Assembly: GCF_002931555.1 (NCBI RefSeq)
Contig: NZ_PSTZ01000003.1
Span: 1-64,000, forward strand
Origin: Pseudoclavibacter sp. RFBB5
GTDB taxonomy: Bacteria > Actinomycetota > Actinomycetes > Actinomycetales > Microbacteriaceae
Length of the DNA stretch: 64,000 nt
Direction: 5' to 3'
Position numbers and translations under genes: made by a program. Numbering within the stretch: position 1 is the first letter of the stretch; each line of letters starts with the position of its first letter. Shown piece after piece: positions 7,134 through 16,780 of this stretch. The notes below the pieces were generated by a model. The model searched no databases. It was not told the origin of the DNA and saw nothing but the letters and a program-made list of their open reading frames with translations.

Positions 7134-8114
7134 TCAGAGTCTCGGAAACTCGTCTCGCCGCGGAACGTTTCGGCCTGCGTTCGTGTCGGTCTTTTTGAAG
7201 CACCCAGATCGAGCGAGCGACACCAATGCACTCGAGTCGACACCGCTGTCCTCGACGTGCAGGGCCAGCTCAAGGGCCTGCCGCGCCACGAGCCCCGGCT
7301 CGCTGGCGGTGACGACGTGCCCTGACTCCTCGGCCCGAACGTGCACGGCCCCCGGATGCGCGGCGACCGTCTCGTGGTGCGCCGCGATGAGCGGCCCGCG
7401 CGTGCGATCCGCTGACGTCTCCTTCATGCCCGAGATCACCCGCATCGGCAGGTCGCCGAGCCTCGGTGGGCGCGACCGCAACCCGGCGAGCTCGCTTCCA
7501 ACCACGCGCTGCTCCGCGGATGCCGCGCGCGCCGCCACCGGGTTCGCGGATGCATCCAGGGCCTGCGCCGCCGCGACCGGTTCCATCCCCTCGACGAGAC
7601 TGCGCAGCTGCACGCGCAGCAGACCGAGACGGGCGGCCGGCTCCAGCACCGACGCCGCGAATGCGAAGAGGCGCCGAGTCGACGGCCGGAAGTACAGCGA
7701 CGCGTGCTCATCGCTCTGGTCGACGAGCACGAGCCCGTCCATCGGCGCGCCAGCCGACAGGCGGCGAGCTGCCAGGCGCCGAACGATCGGCCCGCCCCAA
7801 CTGTGGCCGACGAGCACCAGCCGTGACGGCTCCTGCGCGTTCACGACCACGTCGAGGTCGTCGGCGAGGCGGTCCAGCGTGCGCGGTGCAGGATCCGGCG
7901 TGCTCTCCCCGTACCCCGCCCGCTCGTAGGCGACGACCCGCACGCGCTCCGCGAGCATCCCGTGCACGAGCCCCCAGTACAGGCCGCTCGCACCCAGGCC
8001 CGCCTCGAGCACGACCACGGCGCCCGAGTCGCGCGGCCCGCTCGCGAACGTGCGCAGGCAACGACCATCTGGGGTCGTCACGAAGGCGGCGGAGTCGATC
8101 ATCCCGGCAGACAC
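7134..8114 (-). CDS. alpha/beta-hydrolase
   Basis: The product has 326 residues of the alpha/beta-hydrolase fold. The oxyanion/core strand VVVLEAGLG, the nucleophile elbow GHSWGG (Ser about 118), and a late GHVV histidine (about 279) make the catalytic set. The acidic residue is probably in the VLVDQSDEH or ISGMKETSAD region. The substrate cannot be told. The gene begins three bases after the GntR/FCD regulator stop, so it is in one unit with it. The C-terminal 35 residues are basic and less typical. Confidence 0.8.
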   Translation of the reverse strand: MSAGMIDSAAFVTTPDGRCLRTFASGPRDSGAVVVLEAGLGASGLYWGLVHGMLAERVRVVAYERAGYGESTPDPAPRTLDRLADDLDVVVNAQEPSRLVLVGHSWGGPIVRRLAARRLSAGAPMDGLVLVDQSDEHASLYFRPSTRRLFAFAASVLEPAARLGLLRVQLRSLVEGMEPVAAAQALDASANPVAARAASAEQRVVGSELAGLRSRPPRLGDLPMRVISGMKETSADRTRGPLIAAHHETVAAHPGAVHVRAEESGHVVTASEPGLVARQALELALHVEDSGVDSSALVSLARSGCFKKTDTNAGRNVPRRDEFPRL

Positions 8115-8117
8115 CTG

Positions 8118-8930
8118 CTAGGAGATATCCGAACCAGAGGGAGCGCCTTCGGCCTCCGCCGGCGTCGCACGCGAATCGTCCTGGGCGCTGAGTTGACGAA
8201 CACTGGGCGACTGGAACCCGTCCGGCACTGTCCTCCAGCGACGTGTCAGCCGACGGAGATGCTCTTCAACTGCCTGGCGCGCACCGAGCGTGTCGCGTCG
8301 CCGAAGTGCGTCGAGGATCTCTCGGTGCTCTTCGAGTGTTCGTGCGGGGTCCGAGGGGTACCCGTCTCGGTGTTGGTAGTGAGAGCGCAGAAAAGTGTTG
8401 ATCGGTCGGCAAACAAGCTCGAAGAACGGGTTCCCGCTCGCGAGCGCCATCGTCTCGTGGAACCGCATGTCCGCATCGAGGAACTCCTCGCGGTCGATCT
8501 CGTCGCCTCGATCGAGCGCAGCTTCTCCCTGTGCGAGGCTCTCTTCGAGCTCCTGCAACGCCTGTGTCGGGGGGTCGATGGCGACCGCGGAGGCCACCTG
8601 CACCTCCAGCGCGAGCCGCAGCTCGAGCAGTTGATCGAAAGTTCCAGCGCTCGCGAGCATGAGCAACGAGAACTGCTCTGCGATACGCGCGCCATCGAAC
8701 TTCGCGACCGTCATGCCCCGGCCCGGCGAGACGGTCACGAGCCCCCGCTGCTCGAGCACCTTGGCAGCCTCGCGAACGACCGAGCGGCTAACCCCGTACC
8801 TTTCCATGAGCTCGAGTTCGGTGGGCAACCGCAGGTTGGGGATGAGTCCCTGGCTGACGATCTCATGCTGAAGGTCGTGGGCGATGCGCTCCGACAGTCG
8901 CCGCCGGCTTTCCGTCACACCCTGGGTCAT
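8118..8930 (-). CDS. GntR-family regulator, FCD (FadR) subfamily
   Basis: The product has 270 residues from the ATG at 8930. An N-terminal winged helix spans about residues 10-75 (LPTELELMERYGVSRSVVREA, then LEQRGLVTVSPGRGMTV). An all-helical FCD effector domain follows (FDQLLELRLALE, then FLDADMRFHETMALASGNPF and EEHREILDALRRRD). FCD domains generally bind sugar acids or other organic acids with a metal held by Asp and His residues. Given the upstream catabolic genes, it is the likely regulator of that operon. The open frame extends upstream to 9260, but that part lies in the intergenic terminator and the channel gene. Confidence 0.85.
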   Translation of the reverse strand: MTQGVTESRRRLSERIAHDLQHEIVSQGLIPNLRLPTELELMERYGVSRSVVREAAKVLEQRGLVTVSPGRGMTVAKFDGARIAEQFSLLMLASAGTFDQLLELRLALEVQVASAVAIDPPTQALQELEESLAQGEAALDRGDEIDREEFLDADMRFHETMALASGNPFFELVCRPINTFLRSHYQHRDGYPSDPARTLEEHREILDALRRRDTLGARQAVEEHLRRLTRRWRTVPDGFQSPSVRQLSAQDDSRATPAEAEGAPSGSDIS

Positions 8931-8943
8931 ATCTCGACTGTAC

Positions 8944-8982
8944 GGGGTCTGCAGACCGCCTCGTGTGAAACGAGCAGACCCC
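8944..8982 (-). terminator. hairpin after the aquaglyceroporin gene
   Basis: GGGGTCTGC (8944-8952) pairs with GCAGACCCC (8974-8982). An inner CTCGT/ACGAG pairing is also possible. It separates the channel gene (ending 9073) from the GntR gene (starting 8930), so the regulator and hydrolase are probably a separate transcript. Confidence 0.55.
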
Positions 8983-9072
8983 CTCCCAGCTGACTCGAGC
9001 TCTCCGGCGGGTGGCGCGGACGCGTCACCCTCGACCCCCTGAAGGTGTCCATGAGGCTTCCTTCCAAAGTCG

Positions 9073-9837
9073 TCAGGCGAGCGAGCTGGCCGTGGCGAGA
9101 TAGAGGAGGCTGGCGGCGATGGCACCCAGGAACGGGCCGAGGACTGGTACCCAAGCGTAAGCCCAGTCGGCGCCACCCTTTCCCTTGATGGGCATGACCG
9201 CATATGCGAGGCGCGCACCGAAGTCTCGGGCGGGGTTGAGTGAGTAGCCGGTCGGGCCACCGAGCGAGGAACCGATTCCGATGATGACGAACGCGACTGC
9301 GGCGTAGCCGAGACCCGAATTGCCGAAGCTGAGGCTCGCCGGGTCAGCCGGATCGGTCAGACCGAGCCCTGGAGAGACCAGCAGCCAGGTGATCAGCACG
9401 AAGGTGGCGATCGCCTCGGTGACGAGGTTCCAACCGTAGCTGCGGACCGCCGGACCAGTAGCGAAGATGCCGAGGGTCGCCTCGGGATTCGGTTCCTCGT
9501 CAAAGTTCTTCTTGAACGCCAGCCAGCACAGGAACGAGCCGATGAAGGCACCGACGAGCTGCGCAACCCAGTAGAACGGCACGAGATCCCAGGGCGTCTT
9601 GTCACTGATGGCGAGAGCCAGAGTGACCGCGGGGTTGATATGTGCACCTGACTTCCAGGCGACACTCGCCCCGATGAACACTGCGAGACCCCAGCCGAAG
9701 TTGATGAGCAGCCAACCGCCGCCCGAACCTTTCGACTTCGCGAGAACGACGTTCGCGACCACGCCGCAACCCACTACTAAGAGCAGAGCGGTGCCGATGG
9801 TCTCCCAGATGAGGATCTGGCTGATTGTAGGTTCCAA
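9073..9837 (-). CDS. aquaglyceroporin (MIP-family polyol channel)
   Basis: The product has 254 residues and six membrane spans. Both NPA boxes are intact: HINPAVT (NPA 68-70) and SLNPARD (NPA 201-203). The Asp after NPAR (205) is typical of glycerol facilitators rather than water-selective aquaporins. It probably admits a small polyol passively. Its place at the end of the SDR and FGGY-kinase genes fits uptake of a linear polyol that is then oxidised and phosphorylated. The exact polyol is not determined by the sequence. Confidence 0.85.
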   Translation of the reverse strand: MEPTISQILIWETIGTALLLVVGCGVVANVVLAKSKGSGGGWLLINFGWGLAVFIGASVAWKSGAHINPAVTLALAISDKTPWDLVPFYWVAQLVGAFIGSFLCWLAFKKNFDEEPNPEATLGIFATGPAVRSYGWNLVTEAIATFVLITWLLVSPGLGLTDPADPASLSFGNSGLGYAAVAFVIIGIGSSLGGPTGYSLNPARDFGARLAYAVMPIKGKGGADWAYAWVPVLGPFLGAIAASLLYLATASSLA

Positions 9838-9982
9838 TTCAGGCCTCCTTGCCTGCGGCCGTCGACGTCTGCGACGGCGCGTTCGAGCTCGCGACGGCCG
9901 GGGACCTCGGTGTCCCCTTCACGCCATGTCGCGAGTTGCTGCCTCGGGAGAGATCACGCTGGCCCGCCCGGGCAGAATGCTT

Positions 9983-10738
9983 CTACTCGTGCACCGTCCA
10001 GCCACCGTCGACGAGCATGTTCTGGCCCGTGATGCCGCTCGTGCTCGGTGATGCGAGGAAGAGCACGGCGTTGGTGACTTCGCTCATCGTGAGCAGGCGT
10101 CCGATGGGGATGCGCGATTGCAGACGAGTGAGCCATTCGTCGTTCTCGAGGTTGTGCTCAGTCATCGGTGTCAGAACGTAGCCCGGGCTGACCGTGTTGA
10201 CGTCGATGCCGTGCTGCCCTCCGGCGACAGCGAGGTCCCGGGAGATGGCCTGCACGCCCGCCTTCGTAGCGGCGTAGACGAGATGGTGGCCGTCCGTCGT
10301 GGTCGCTCGATGCGATGCGATGTTGATGATCTTGCCCGACTTCTGAGCGACCATGACCCGGTAGGCGTGCTGCGCGACGAAGAATGTCGCCTTGAGGTTC
10401 ACGTCGTTGAGCAGATCCCATTCCGCTTCCGTGATGTCCTCGGCCGCTGTCCGATTCGCCAGTCCCGCTGCGTTCACGAGCACATCGACGCGCCCGAAGC
10501 GCTCGACGACGGCCGACATCGTCGTCTCGATCTCGACGACCGAGCGCAGGTCGCATGCGAACGCGGTTGCAGACCCCGGGCCCTCATCGCAGATCTGCCC
10601 GGCAGCCTCTTCAGCTTTCGCGAGCTGCACGTCGAGTATCGCGACGGTCGCCCCACGTGATGCGAGACTTCGTGCGATCTCCCGACCGATGCCGCTCGCG
10701 GCCCCCGTGACGACACAGATTCTTCCATCGAATTCCAT
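9983..10738 (-). CDS. short-chain dehydrogenase/reductase (probable polyol or sugar dehydrogenase)
   Basis: The product has 251 residues, a classical SDR. The cofactor loop TGAASGIG is at 11-18. Asp36 (AILDVQ) after strand 2 favours NAD. NAAG lies at 89-92 and the catalytic Ser142, Tyr155 and Lys159 are in place (YAATK). The C-terminus ends with the common VDGGWT motif. Beside an aquaglyceroporin and an FGGY kinase, oxidation of an imported polyol to a ketose is the natural reading, but SDR specificity cannot be read from sequence. Confidence 0.85.
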   Translation of the reverse strand: MEFDGRICVVTGAASGIGREIARSLASRGATVAILDVQLAKAEEAAGQICDEGPGSATAFACDLRSVVEIETTMSAVVERFGRVDVLVNAAGLANRTAAEDITEAEWDLLNDVNLKATFFVAQHAYRVMVAQKSGKIINIASHRATTTDGHHLVYAATKAGVQAISRDLAVAGGQHGIDVNTVSPGYVLTPMTEHNLENDEWLTRLQSRIPIGRLLTMSEVTNAVLFLASPSTSGITGQNMLVDGGWTVHE

Positions 10739-10789
10739 GTGCGGACTTCCTTTCCTCGTGATGGTGGCCTGCGCGTGTGCGAGGCGCGC

Positions 10790-12352
10790 TCAGCGCGCCA
10801 GCTGCTGATGGAGAGCCCGGAAGAAACCACCGTCTGCGAGCGACTCGTATCCCAGGACGAAGCGCTCGTATGCCTTGTCGTAGGCGTCGTAGTTGTCGGG
10901 GTTCGGCTCGTACACCTCTCTGATCCGAACGGCGCGTTCGGCAGCTTCATCGAGCGACGAATAGACGCCGAGGCCGATCCCGGCGTACATGGCAGCCCCG
11001 AGACAGCCCGTCTCCGAGACCTCGAGAACCGACACCGGGACCTTGTACATGTCTGCCTGGATCTGGTTCCACACTGGCGAGTTCGTGGCCCCACCAACGG
11101 CGCGAATCTCGTTCACCGGGATACCCACCTTGCGGATGGACTCGATGTTGTCGCGCATCTCCAACGTGATGCCCTCAAGAACGGCACGGGCCATTTCCGC
11201 TTTCGTGGTTCCGAGTGTGACGCCGAGGAAGGCGCCCTTCGCGTAGGGATCCGACCGCGGACCACTGCCGGCACCCTGGAGGTACGGGAGGAAGACGAGT
11301 CCATTCGAACCGGGACTCACGGCCTCGATGGCCTTGTTGATGAGGATGTACGCGTTGCCGTCAGGGCCGAACTCCTTCGCCATGGCCATCTCGAGCGAGC
11401 AGATCGTGTCACGGAACCACCGGTAGCAGCTTGCCGAAGCGATGGAAGCGGCCTCGACGGTGAAGTTGTCGGAGCCGGAGTTGTTCTTGAAGATGAGGGT
11501 GCCGTTGGGGTCTCGTCGCGATTCCTCTGACGCGACGAAGGTCGCGCCATAGGTGCCGATGACCGTGATCGCGGTGCCCTCGTGGACGAGCCCCCCGCCC
11601 ATGGTCGAACAATTCTGGTCCATCGCTCCGACGCAGAGGAGCGTGCCCTCGGCGAGACCGGTCCGGATGGCGACGTCCCGCGGAACTCGCCCCGCGATCG
11701 AACCGGCCTTGACGATGCGGGGGAGCAGGTCGATGTCCAGGCCGAGCGCGTCGACGATCTCCTGGCTCCATTCACCGGCGTCGATGTCGAAGATGCCAGT
11801 TCGGGATGCAGTGGCGGTGTCGTTGACGAACCAGTCTTCAGCGCCGAACTCCTTGAGGAAGAAATCCTGATGGTGAGAGATTCGCCTCGTGCGGCTGAAG
11901 CTGTCCGGCTCATGGTCTTTGAACCAGAGGTATTTCGTCAGGCACGGGACCGTCGCAACCGGGTACCCCGATATCTGGTACAGGCGTTCTGGGTCGATGT
12001 ACTCACCGTCTCGGATCCGCTCCACGTACTCGACTCCGCGCACGTCCTGCCAGCCGATGAACGGTCGAATGAGTTGGTCGGTCTCGTCGAGCGCGCCGAA
12101 CACGGAGCCCTGTGTGGAGATCGCGAGGGCTTTGATTTCCTCTGCTGGAACACCCGCGTCGCGGATGGCAGCGCGCACGGATTCGAACAGCGCTGGGGTC
12201 AGGTCCTCCGGGAGCTGCTCGACCCAACCCGGTTGAGGGTAGTAGCAGGGGTACTCGCGATAGTCAGTTCCGACGAGGTGTCCTTCCAGGTCGAAGACGC
12301 ACGTCTTGCAACCCGTCGTGCCCGCATCGATGCCGATGAGATAAGTGGCCAT
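10790..12352 (-). CDS. FGGY-family carbohydrate kinase (xylulokinase-like)
   Basis: The product has 520 residues, the usual length for the family. The N-terminal phosphate loop is GIDAGTTGCKT, and GAMDQNCSTMGGG plus IGTYGA cover the hinge. LPYLQGAGSGPRSDPYAKGAF matches the FGGY substrate segment and AVGGATNSPVWNQIQADMYKVPV the C-terminal signature. The ATG at 12352 has GAAGGAG seven bases upstream. The upstream open frame is not needed. It probably phosphorylates a ketose made by the adjacent SDR. With RpiA in the same operon, a ketopentose giving ribulose 5-phosphate is plausible. Erythrulose-type kinases of this family are an alternative. Confidence 0.85.
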   Translation of the reverse strand: MATYLIGIDAGTTGCKTCVFDLEGHLVGTDYREYPCYYPQPGWVEQLPEDLTPALFESVRAAIRDAGVPAEEIKALAISTQGSVFGALDETDQLIRPFIGWQDVRGVEYVERIRDGEYIDPERLYQISGYPVATVPCLTKYLWFKDHEPDSFSRTRRISHHQDFFLKEFGAEDWFVNDTATASRTGIFDIDAGEWSQEIVDALGLDIDLLPRIVKAGSIAGRVPRDVAIRTGLAEGTLLCVGAMDQNCSTMGGGLVHEGTAITVIGTYGATFVASEESRRDPNGTLIFKNNSGSDNFTVEAASIASASCYRWFRDTICSLEMAMAKEFGPDGNAYILINKAIEAVSPGSNGLVFLPYLQGAGSGPRSDPYAKGAFLGVTLGTTKAEMARAVLEGITLEMRDNIESIRKVGIPVNEIRAVGGATNSPVWNQIQADMYKVPVSVLEVSETGCLGAAMYAGIGLGVYSSLDEAAERAVRIREVYEPNPDNYDAYDKAYERFVLGYESLADGGFFRALHQQLAR

Positions 12353-12451
12353 TGGAATTCTCCTTCGAATTCGTGAGGTTTTCTGCCGGATGGTCGAGAG
12401 TCGGTCGGCCTGCAACCAGCAGGCATCGGGAAGGTTGTGGTGGCGGTTCTG

Positions 12452-13900
12452 CTACACGTTGGCGTTCACGTAGGCCGTCTTGTGGAGTGTGTAGAACTCC
12501 CGTGCAGCACGGCCCTGTTCGCGGTGTCCGTAGGAGGAGCCCTTCCGTCCGCCGAAAGAGACGTGATAATCGACGCCAGCAGTCGGTGCGTTGACCATGA
12601 CCATGCCGGCTCGTGAATTCCGCTTGAAGTGTGCTGCGTGAGAGAGCGAGTTGGTGCAGATGCCTGCTGACAGGCCGAACTCCGTGTCGTTCGCGAGCGC
12701 GAGCGCCTCGTCGTAGTCGGCGGCTCGGATGACGGAGGCGACGGGACCGAAGACCTCATCTCGGCTGATCGCGTGTTCTTGGCGCGGGTCGAGGACGATC
12801 GTAGGCGACATGTAGTGGCCTCTCGCCTCGAGCTCGAGGCGCTCACCGCCCACGACCTCCGCACCTGCGATTCTGGCTTCAGCGATGAACTCGAGATTCT
12901 TCTCGAGTTGCGACTCGCTCACAACGGGTCCGATGATCGTTCCCTCGTCGAGCGCGCCTCCCACCGTCAGCTGCAGGAGGCGAGCCGTGAGCGCTGCGAC
13001 GAACGTGTCATGCACGTCGTCGGTGACGATGATGCGGGATGAGGCCGTGCATCGCTGTCCGGTGGAGTAGTAGGCACCGTTAACTGCGGCCTCGACGGCG
13101 AGGTCCATATTTGCATCACCGAGGACGACGAGCGGGTTCTTGCCACCCATCTCGCACTGCACCCGCACTCCGTTCGCGGCAGCATCCCTCGCAATCTGAC
13201 GGCCGGTTCCCACCGAGCCCGTGAAAGTCACGGCATCTACCCGGCCGCTGTTCAACAGCGCCGGACCGACTTCCCGCCCCGGCCCCATGACGAGGTTGAA
13301 GACACCATCTGGCAGGCCAGCCTCGTCGAGCATGAAGGCAAGCTCCCATGAGCATCCTGGAGCGATGTCTGCGGGCTTCATGACGACGGTGTTGCCGTAG
13401 GCGAGGGCCGGCGCGATCTTCCACGCAGGAATTGCCATGGGGAAATTCCACGGCGTGATGATCCCCACCACTCCGACGGGTTCGTGGGTCATCTCGACCG
13501 TGAGTCCGGGCCGAGTCGAGTCGAGCAGCTCACCTGCGTTGCGAATGGCCTCGCCAGCGAAGAACTTGAAGAGCTGCGAAGCGCGCAAGACCTCTCCACG
13601 CGCCTCGCCGATCGGCTTGCCCTCCTCGCGAGCGAGCAGGACAGACAGCTCCTCGGAACGTTGCGCGATCCGCGTGCCGACGGCGTCGAGCACGTCAAAG
13701 CGCTTCTGCACGCCGACGGCAGACCAAGCGGGCAGCGCGGCGTTCGCCGCCTCGAGCGCCGCGTCCACCGTTTCGGGTCCGCCGCGCGCGTACCGCCCGA
13801 TCACGTCGGAGACGTCGGAGGGGTTGATGTTCTCGGTGCCGCGGCCGTCATCGAGGAAACGTCCACCGATGTAGTGGCCCTTGATGTCGTTCACGCTCAT
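12452..13900 (-). CDS. 2-oxoglutarate-semialdehyde-type aldehyde dehydrogenase
   Basis: The product has 482 residues with the complete ALDH core: PWNFP at 150-154, Lys175 in KPAD, general base Glu250 in EMGGKNP and nucleophile Cys284 in GQRCTASSR. The GQRCTASSR context and the segment PTAGVDYHVSFGGRKGSSYG are those I associate with 2,5-dioxovalerate (2-oxoglutarate semialdehyde) dehydrogenases of pentonate and hexarate pathways. An XylX-like dehydratase in the same operon would produce that substrate, so 2-oxoglutarate is the likely product. The start overlaps the rpiA-like stop by 4 bp. Confidence 0.85.
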   Translation of the reverse strand: MSVNDIKGHYIGGRFLDDGRGTENINPSDVSDVIGRYARGGPETVDAALEAANAALPAWSAVGVQKRFDVLDAVGTRIAQRSEELSVLLAREEGKPIGEARGEVLRASQLFKFFAGEAIRNAGELLDSTRPGLTVEMTHEPVGVVGIITPWNFPMAIPAWKIAPALAYGNTVVMKPADIAPGCSWELAFMLDEAGLPDGVFNLVMGPGREVGPALLNSGRVDAVTFTGSVGTGRQIARDAAANGVRVQCEMGGKNPLVVLGDANMDLAVEAAVNGAYYSTGQRCTASSRIIVTDDVHDTFVAALTARLLQLTVGGALDEGTIIGPVVSESQLEKNLEFIAEARIAGAEVVGGERLELEARGHYMSPTIVLDPRQEHAISRDEVFGPVASVIRAADYDEALALANDTEFGLSAGICTNSLSHAAHFKRNSRAGMVMVNAPTAGVDYHVSFGGRKGSSYGHREQGRAAREFYTLHKTAYVNANV

Positions 13901-14676
13901 GCGCCCGCTCCTTCGGCGTTCGGCTTCTGCAGAGGCATCGCGAACGGAAAGGAGAAAGCTCCGGCCGTGCCGTCGGGCCAGCCGAATACGATCTCGTGGG
14001 CCATGCCGACGAAGAACCCGTTCTCGACGACACCGGGGATGCAGTTGAGCTCGACCGTCAGTTCCTCGATGTCACGAGCGATGTCGAGCTGCACGTCGAT
14101 GATGAAGTTGCCGTTGTCGGTGACGACGGGAGCCCCATCGCGCTCGCGTCTGCGCACACCGACCTGCTCGGGGTAACCGTGCTCGACGAGCAGGCTGCGA
14201 ATGGCCTTCGCCGTCGTGCCCCAGGAGAACTGAACGACTTCGATCGGGAGCGGGAACGCGCCCAGGGTCCCCACCGCCTTGGTGGCGTCCGCGACGACGA
14301 CGAACTTGGCCGTGGCCCTCTCGACGAGCTTCTCCCAGAGCAGGCAAGCTCCGCCGCCCTTGATCATGGCCCCCGCAGGGTCTACTTCATCGGGTCCGTC
14401 GATGCACACGTCGAGCCGGTCGATGTCGTCAAGGTCGACGAGTGTGATGCCGAGCTCGAGTGCGAGGTCGCGAGTCCCCTTCGAGGTAGGAACTCCGACG
14501 ACATCGAGTCCGTCATGCACTTTCTCTGCGAGTGCGCGCACGAAGTAATGCGAGGTCGTACCCGAGCCGAGGCCGAGCTTCGCACCCTCGAAGCAGTACT
14601 TTTCGGCCGCATAGCGCCCCGCTGCGAGCTTGGCGCGGTCTTGGTCGTCGTGTGTCCGAATAGGGCGGCGGGTCAT
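13897..14676 (-). CDS. rpiA: ribose-5-phosphate isomerase A
   Basis: The product has 259 residues. Signature segments are GLGSGTT (35-41), DGPDEVD (93-99, with the catalytic acid), KGGGACLLWEK (106-116) and TDNGNFIIDV, with IPGVVENGFF near the end. These match RpiA closely. The protein is slightly longer than E. coli RpiA (219) because of N- and C-terminal extensions. It interconverts ribulose and ribose 5-phosphates. Placement inside a catabolic operon rather than a housekeeping site suggests a dedicated copy serving the kinase product. It overlaps both neighbours by 4 bp. Confidence 0.85.
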   Translation of the reverse strand: MTRRPIRTHDDQDRAKLAAGRYAAEKYCFEGAKLGLGSGTTSHYFVRALAEKVHDGLDVVGVPTSKGTRDLALELGITLVDLDDIDRLDVCIDGPDEVDPAGAMIKGGGACLLWEKLVERATAKFVVVADATKAVGTLGAFPLPIEVVQFSWGTTAKAIRSLLVEHGYPEQVGVRRRERDGAPVVTDNGNFIIDVQLDIARDIEELTVELNCIPGVVENGFFVGMAHEIVFGWPDGTAGAFSFPFAMPLQKPNAEGAGA

Positions 14677-15350
14677 TTCTGCTCCTCAGGAGTGGACGTG
14701 TGGGAAGGCGCGGCGGTGCCGAGCACGATGTCTGGAAGATCCTTGAAGGCTCGGAGTCGGGGGCCGTCGACCTCGGGGGGCGCCCAGGGCACAGCGAAGA
14801 ACGGAACATCCGCGTTGCGCGCGCATCGCTGATCGATGGTCGAGTCGCCCACCAGCATGCTCAGGGCCGGGTCAGCACCCAGCTCGGCGATCGCAGTCAG
14901 CAGATGCTCTGCGTGCGGTTTGCTGTTCACGGGGCGGTCGCTGCCCACGACAGTCGAGAAGTACTGACCGACTCGCAGCCCGTCCAGCACGATCCGGGAG
15001 ATCAGCTCAGTCTTGTTCGTGCAGACTGCGAGGGGAATTCCTGCCTCAGCGAGTATGGCAAGTACGTCGGCGACCCCCTCGTACAACGCCGTGTCGTCGA
15101 GTGGCCGCTGGCGATAGTCGGCCAGGTAGGCGTCGGCGATCTTGCGTTCATCTGGCACGCTCGCACCAGACGCGCGAATCGCGCCGGAGACAAGATGGGC
15201 AGGCCCTTCACCGAGCAACGGAACTACCTGCGCCGCTTCGAGCCTGTTCGCGCCGTAGGGGGCCAGCACTCTGTTGAGCGCATTGGCGATGTCCTGGCTC
15301 GAGTCGACCAGTGTTCCGTCAAGATCAAAGATGACACTCGTGTAGGTCAT
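14673..15350 (-). CDS. HAD-superfamily phosphatase (phosphoglycolate phosphatase-like)
   Basis: The product has 225 residues. HAD motif 1 is FDLDGTLVDS (Asp9 and Asp11), motif 2 is the Thr in VCTNKT, motif 3 is a Lys near SKPHAEH, and motif 4 is MLVGDSTID. The helical cap between motifs 1 and 2 is the Gph/beta-phosphoglucomutase type. In this operon it may dephosphorylate a sugar phosphate or 2-phosphoglycolate. The substrate is not certain. It is coupled by 4-bp overlaps on both sides. Confidence 0.75.
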   Translation of the reverse strand: MTYTSVIFDLDGTLVDSSQDIANALNRVLAPYGANRLEAAQVVPLLGEGPAHLVSGAIRASGASVPDERKIADAYLADYRQRPLDDTALYEGVADVLAILAEAGIPLAVCTNKTELISRIVLDGLRVGQYFSTVVGSDRPVNSKPHAEHLLTAIAELGADPALSMLVGDSTIDQRCARNADVPFFAVPWAPPEVDGPRLRAFKDLPDIVLGTAAPSHTSTPEEQK

Positions 15351-16780
15351 CGCGAGTACTTGATTCGGAGGTGCTTGGCAACGAGGTAGCCCCGCAGGCC
15401 CTCTCGGCCGTGCTCATACCCGTGGCCGGAGCCCTTTCTGCCACCGTAGGGCGCATTCATGATGCCGGCGTCAGGGTTGTTGACCGCGACGTTGCCGAAT
15501 TCGAGCGCATGCCCGATGGTGAAGACCTCGTTGAGGTCGAGCGCGTAGAGATAGGCCGCGAGCCCGGCGTCCGTGCCATTCGCGAACGCGACGACCTCCT
15601 CCGTCGTCTCGTATGGAGTCACACCTACGACAGGGCCGAAGGTCTCCACCGTGGCCAAGACGGAGTCGGCGGGCACGTGGTCCACCACCGTGGGGGCAAA
15701 CCATGTGCCAGGCCGGTCGAGGGGTGCGCCGCCCGTCGTGACCATGCCACCATCGCGGACGGCCGCGGCGACGTGCTCCGAGCAGCGTTCGACTATGTCG
15801 CGGTTCGTGACGGGGCCAACGTCGGGATCGTCGAGCCCCGGTGCGACGCTCAGCTTCGAGACCGCCTCTGTGAGCTTGTCGACGAACTCACGATGCACGG
15901 AGGAGTGCACGTAGACACGATTGATCGCTATGCAGATCTGGCCGGCATTGCGGAAGCCGCGCCGGAGACAACCGGCCACCGCAGCATCGACATCGGCGCT
16001 TGCCGTGACGATGAGCGGGCAGGATCCGCCGAGCTCCATCGATGTCGGCAACGCCTTCGCGAGTGAACGCGTTATGGCGGCTCCAGTATCCGTCGAACCC
16101 GTGAAGGCGAGCTTGTCGATGCCCGGATGCTCAGCGAGGGCGCGTCCCGCGACGTCAGCTCCGAGCACGAGGTTGGCGACGCCTGGCGGGATTCCAGCTG
16201 GCTCGAGGAGCGCAAAGAGACGCACGGCGCTCGACGGCACGTACTCGGACGGTTTGACCACGATCGTGCACCCAGCGGCCAGGGCTGCCGCGACCTTCCA
16301 GCCGATGAGTTCAAGCGGGTAGTTCCAGGGCGTGATCGCGCCGACGACTCCCACCGGCTCGTAGCGAATGATGCTCGTGACACCAGCTGCTTCGTTGGGG
16401 ATGGTCTCGCCATAGACCCTGACCGCCTCTTCGGCGTAGTAGTCGAACGCGTCCGCTAGTTTGGCGGTCTCACCGCGTGACTCACCGATGGGCTTGCCCA
16501 TCTCGACGGTGATGAGCCGTGAGAGCTCGTCGAGGTCCCCTCGCACGAGGTCGGCAAGTCGGTGCAGAAGCTTCGCGCGCTCGAACTCGGACACCTCGCC
16601 CCAGTACACGAATGCCCGTCGTGCGGCGGCGACGGCCGCATCTACTCCGTCGGCAGGCGTGTCTGGGATGCGTGTGACGACCTCCCCCGTCGCAGGATCG
16701 AGCACATCGATGGTCGGCGGCGCAGGCTCCACCCATTCACCTGCGATGAGGTTGCGGGGCACTGGCATGGTGGCGCTCAT
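15347..16780 (-). CDS. NAD(P)-dependent aldehyde dehydrogenase
   Basis: The product has 477 residues from the ATG at 16780, which overlaps the previous gene by ATGA. The ALDH signatures are PWNYP (151-155), Lys176 in KPSE, Glu249 in MELGGSCP and Cys283 in GQICIAINR. The latter context and general sequence resemble succinate-semialdehyde, lactaldehyde and glycolaldehyde dehydrogenases. Together with the phosphatase and the hydroxyacid dehydrogenase it could handle a two-carbon aldehyde released by a retro-aldol branch, but that is inference. Confidence 0.8.
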   Translation of the reverse strand: MSATMPVPRNLIAGEWVEPAPPTIDVLDPATGEVVTRIPDTPADGVDAAVAAARRAFVYWGEVSEFERAKLLHRLADLVRGDLDELSRLITVEMGKPIGESRGETAKLADAFDYYAEEAVRVYGETIPNEAAGVTSIIRYEPVGVVGAITPWNYPLELIGWKVAAALAAGCTIVVKPSEYVPSSAVRLFALLEPAGIPPGVANLVLGADVAGRALAEHPGIDKLAFTGSTDTGAAITRSLAKALPTSMELGGSCPLIVTASADVDAAVAGCLRRGFRNAGQICIAINRVYVHSSVHREFVDKLTEAVSKLSVAPGLDDPDVGPVTNRDIVERCSEHVAAAVRDGGMVTTGGAPLDRPGTWFAPTVVDHVPADSVLATVETFGPVVGVTPYETTEEVVAFANGTDAGLAAYLYALDLNEVFTIGHALEFGNVAVNNPDAGIMNAPYGGRKGSGHGYEHGREGLRGYLVAKHLRIKYSR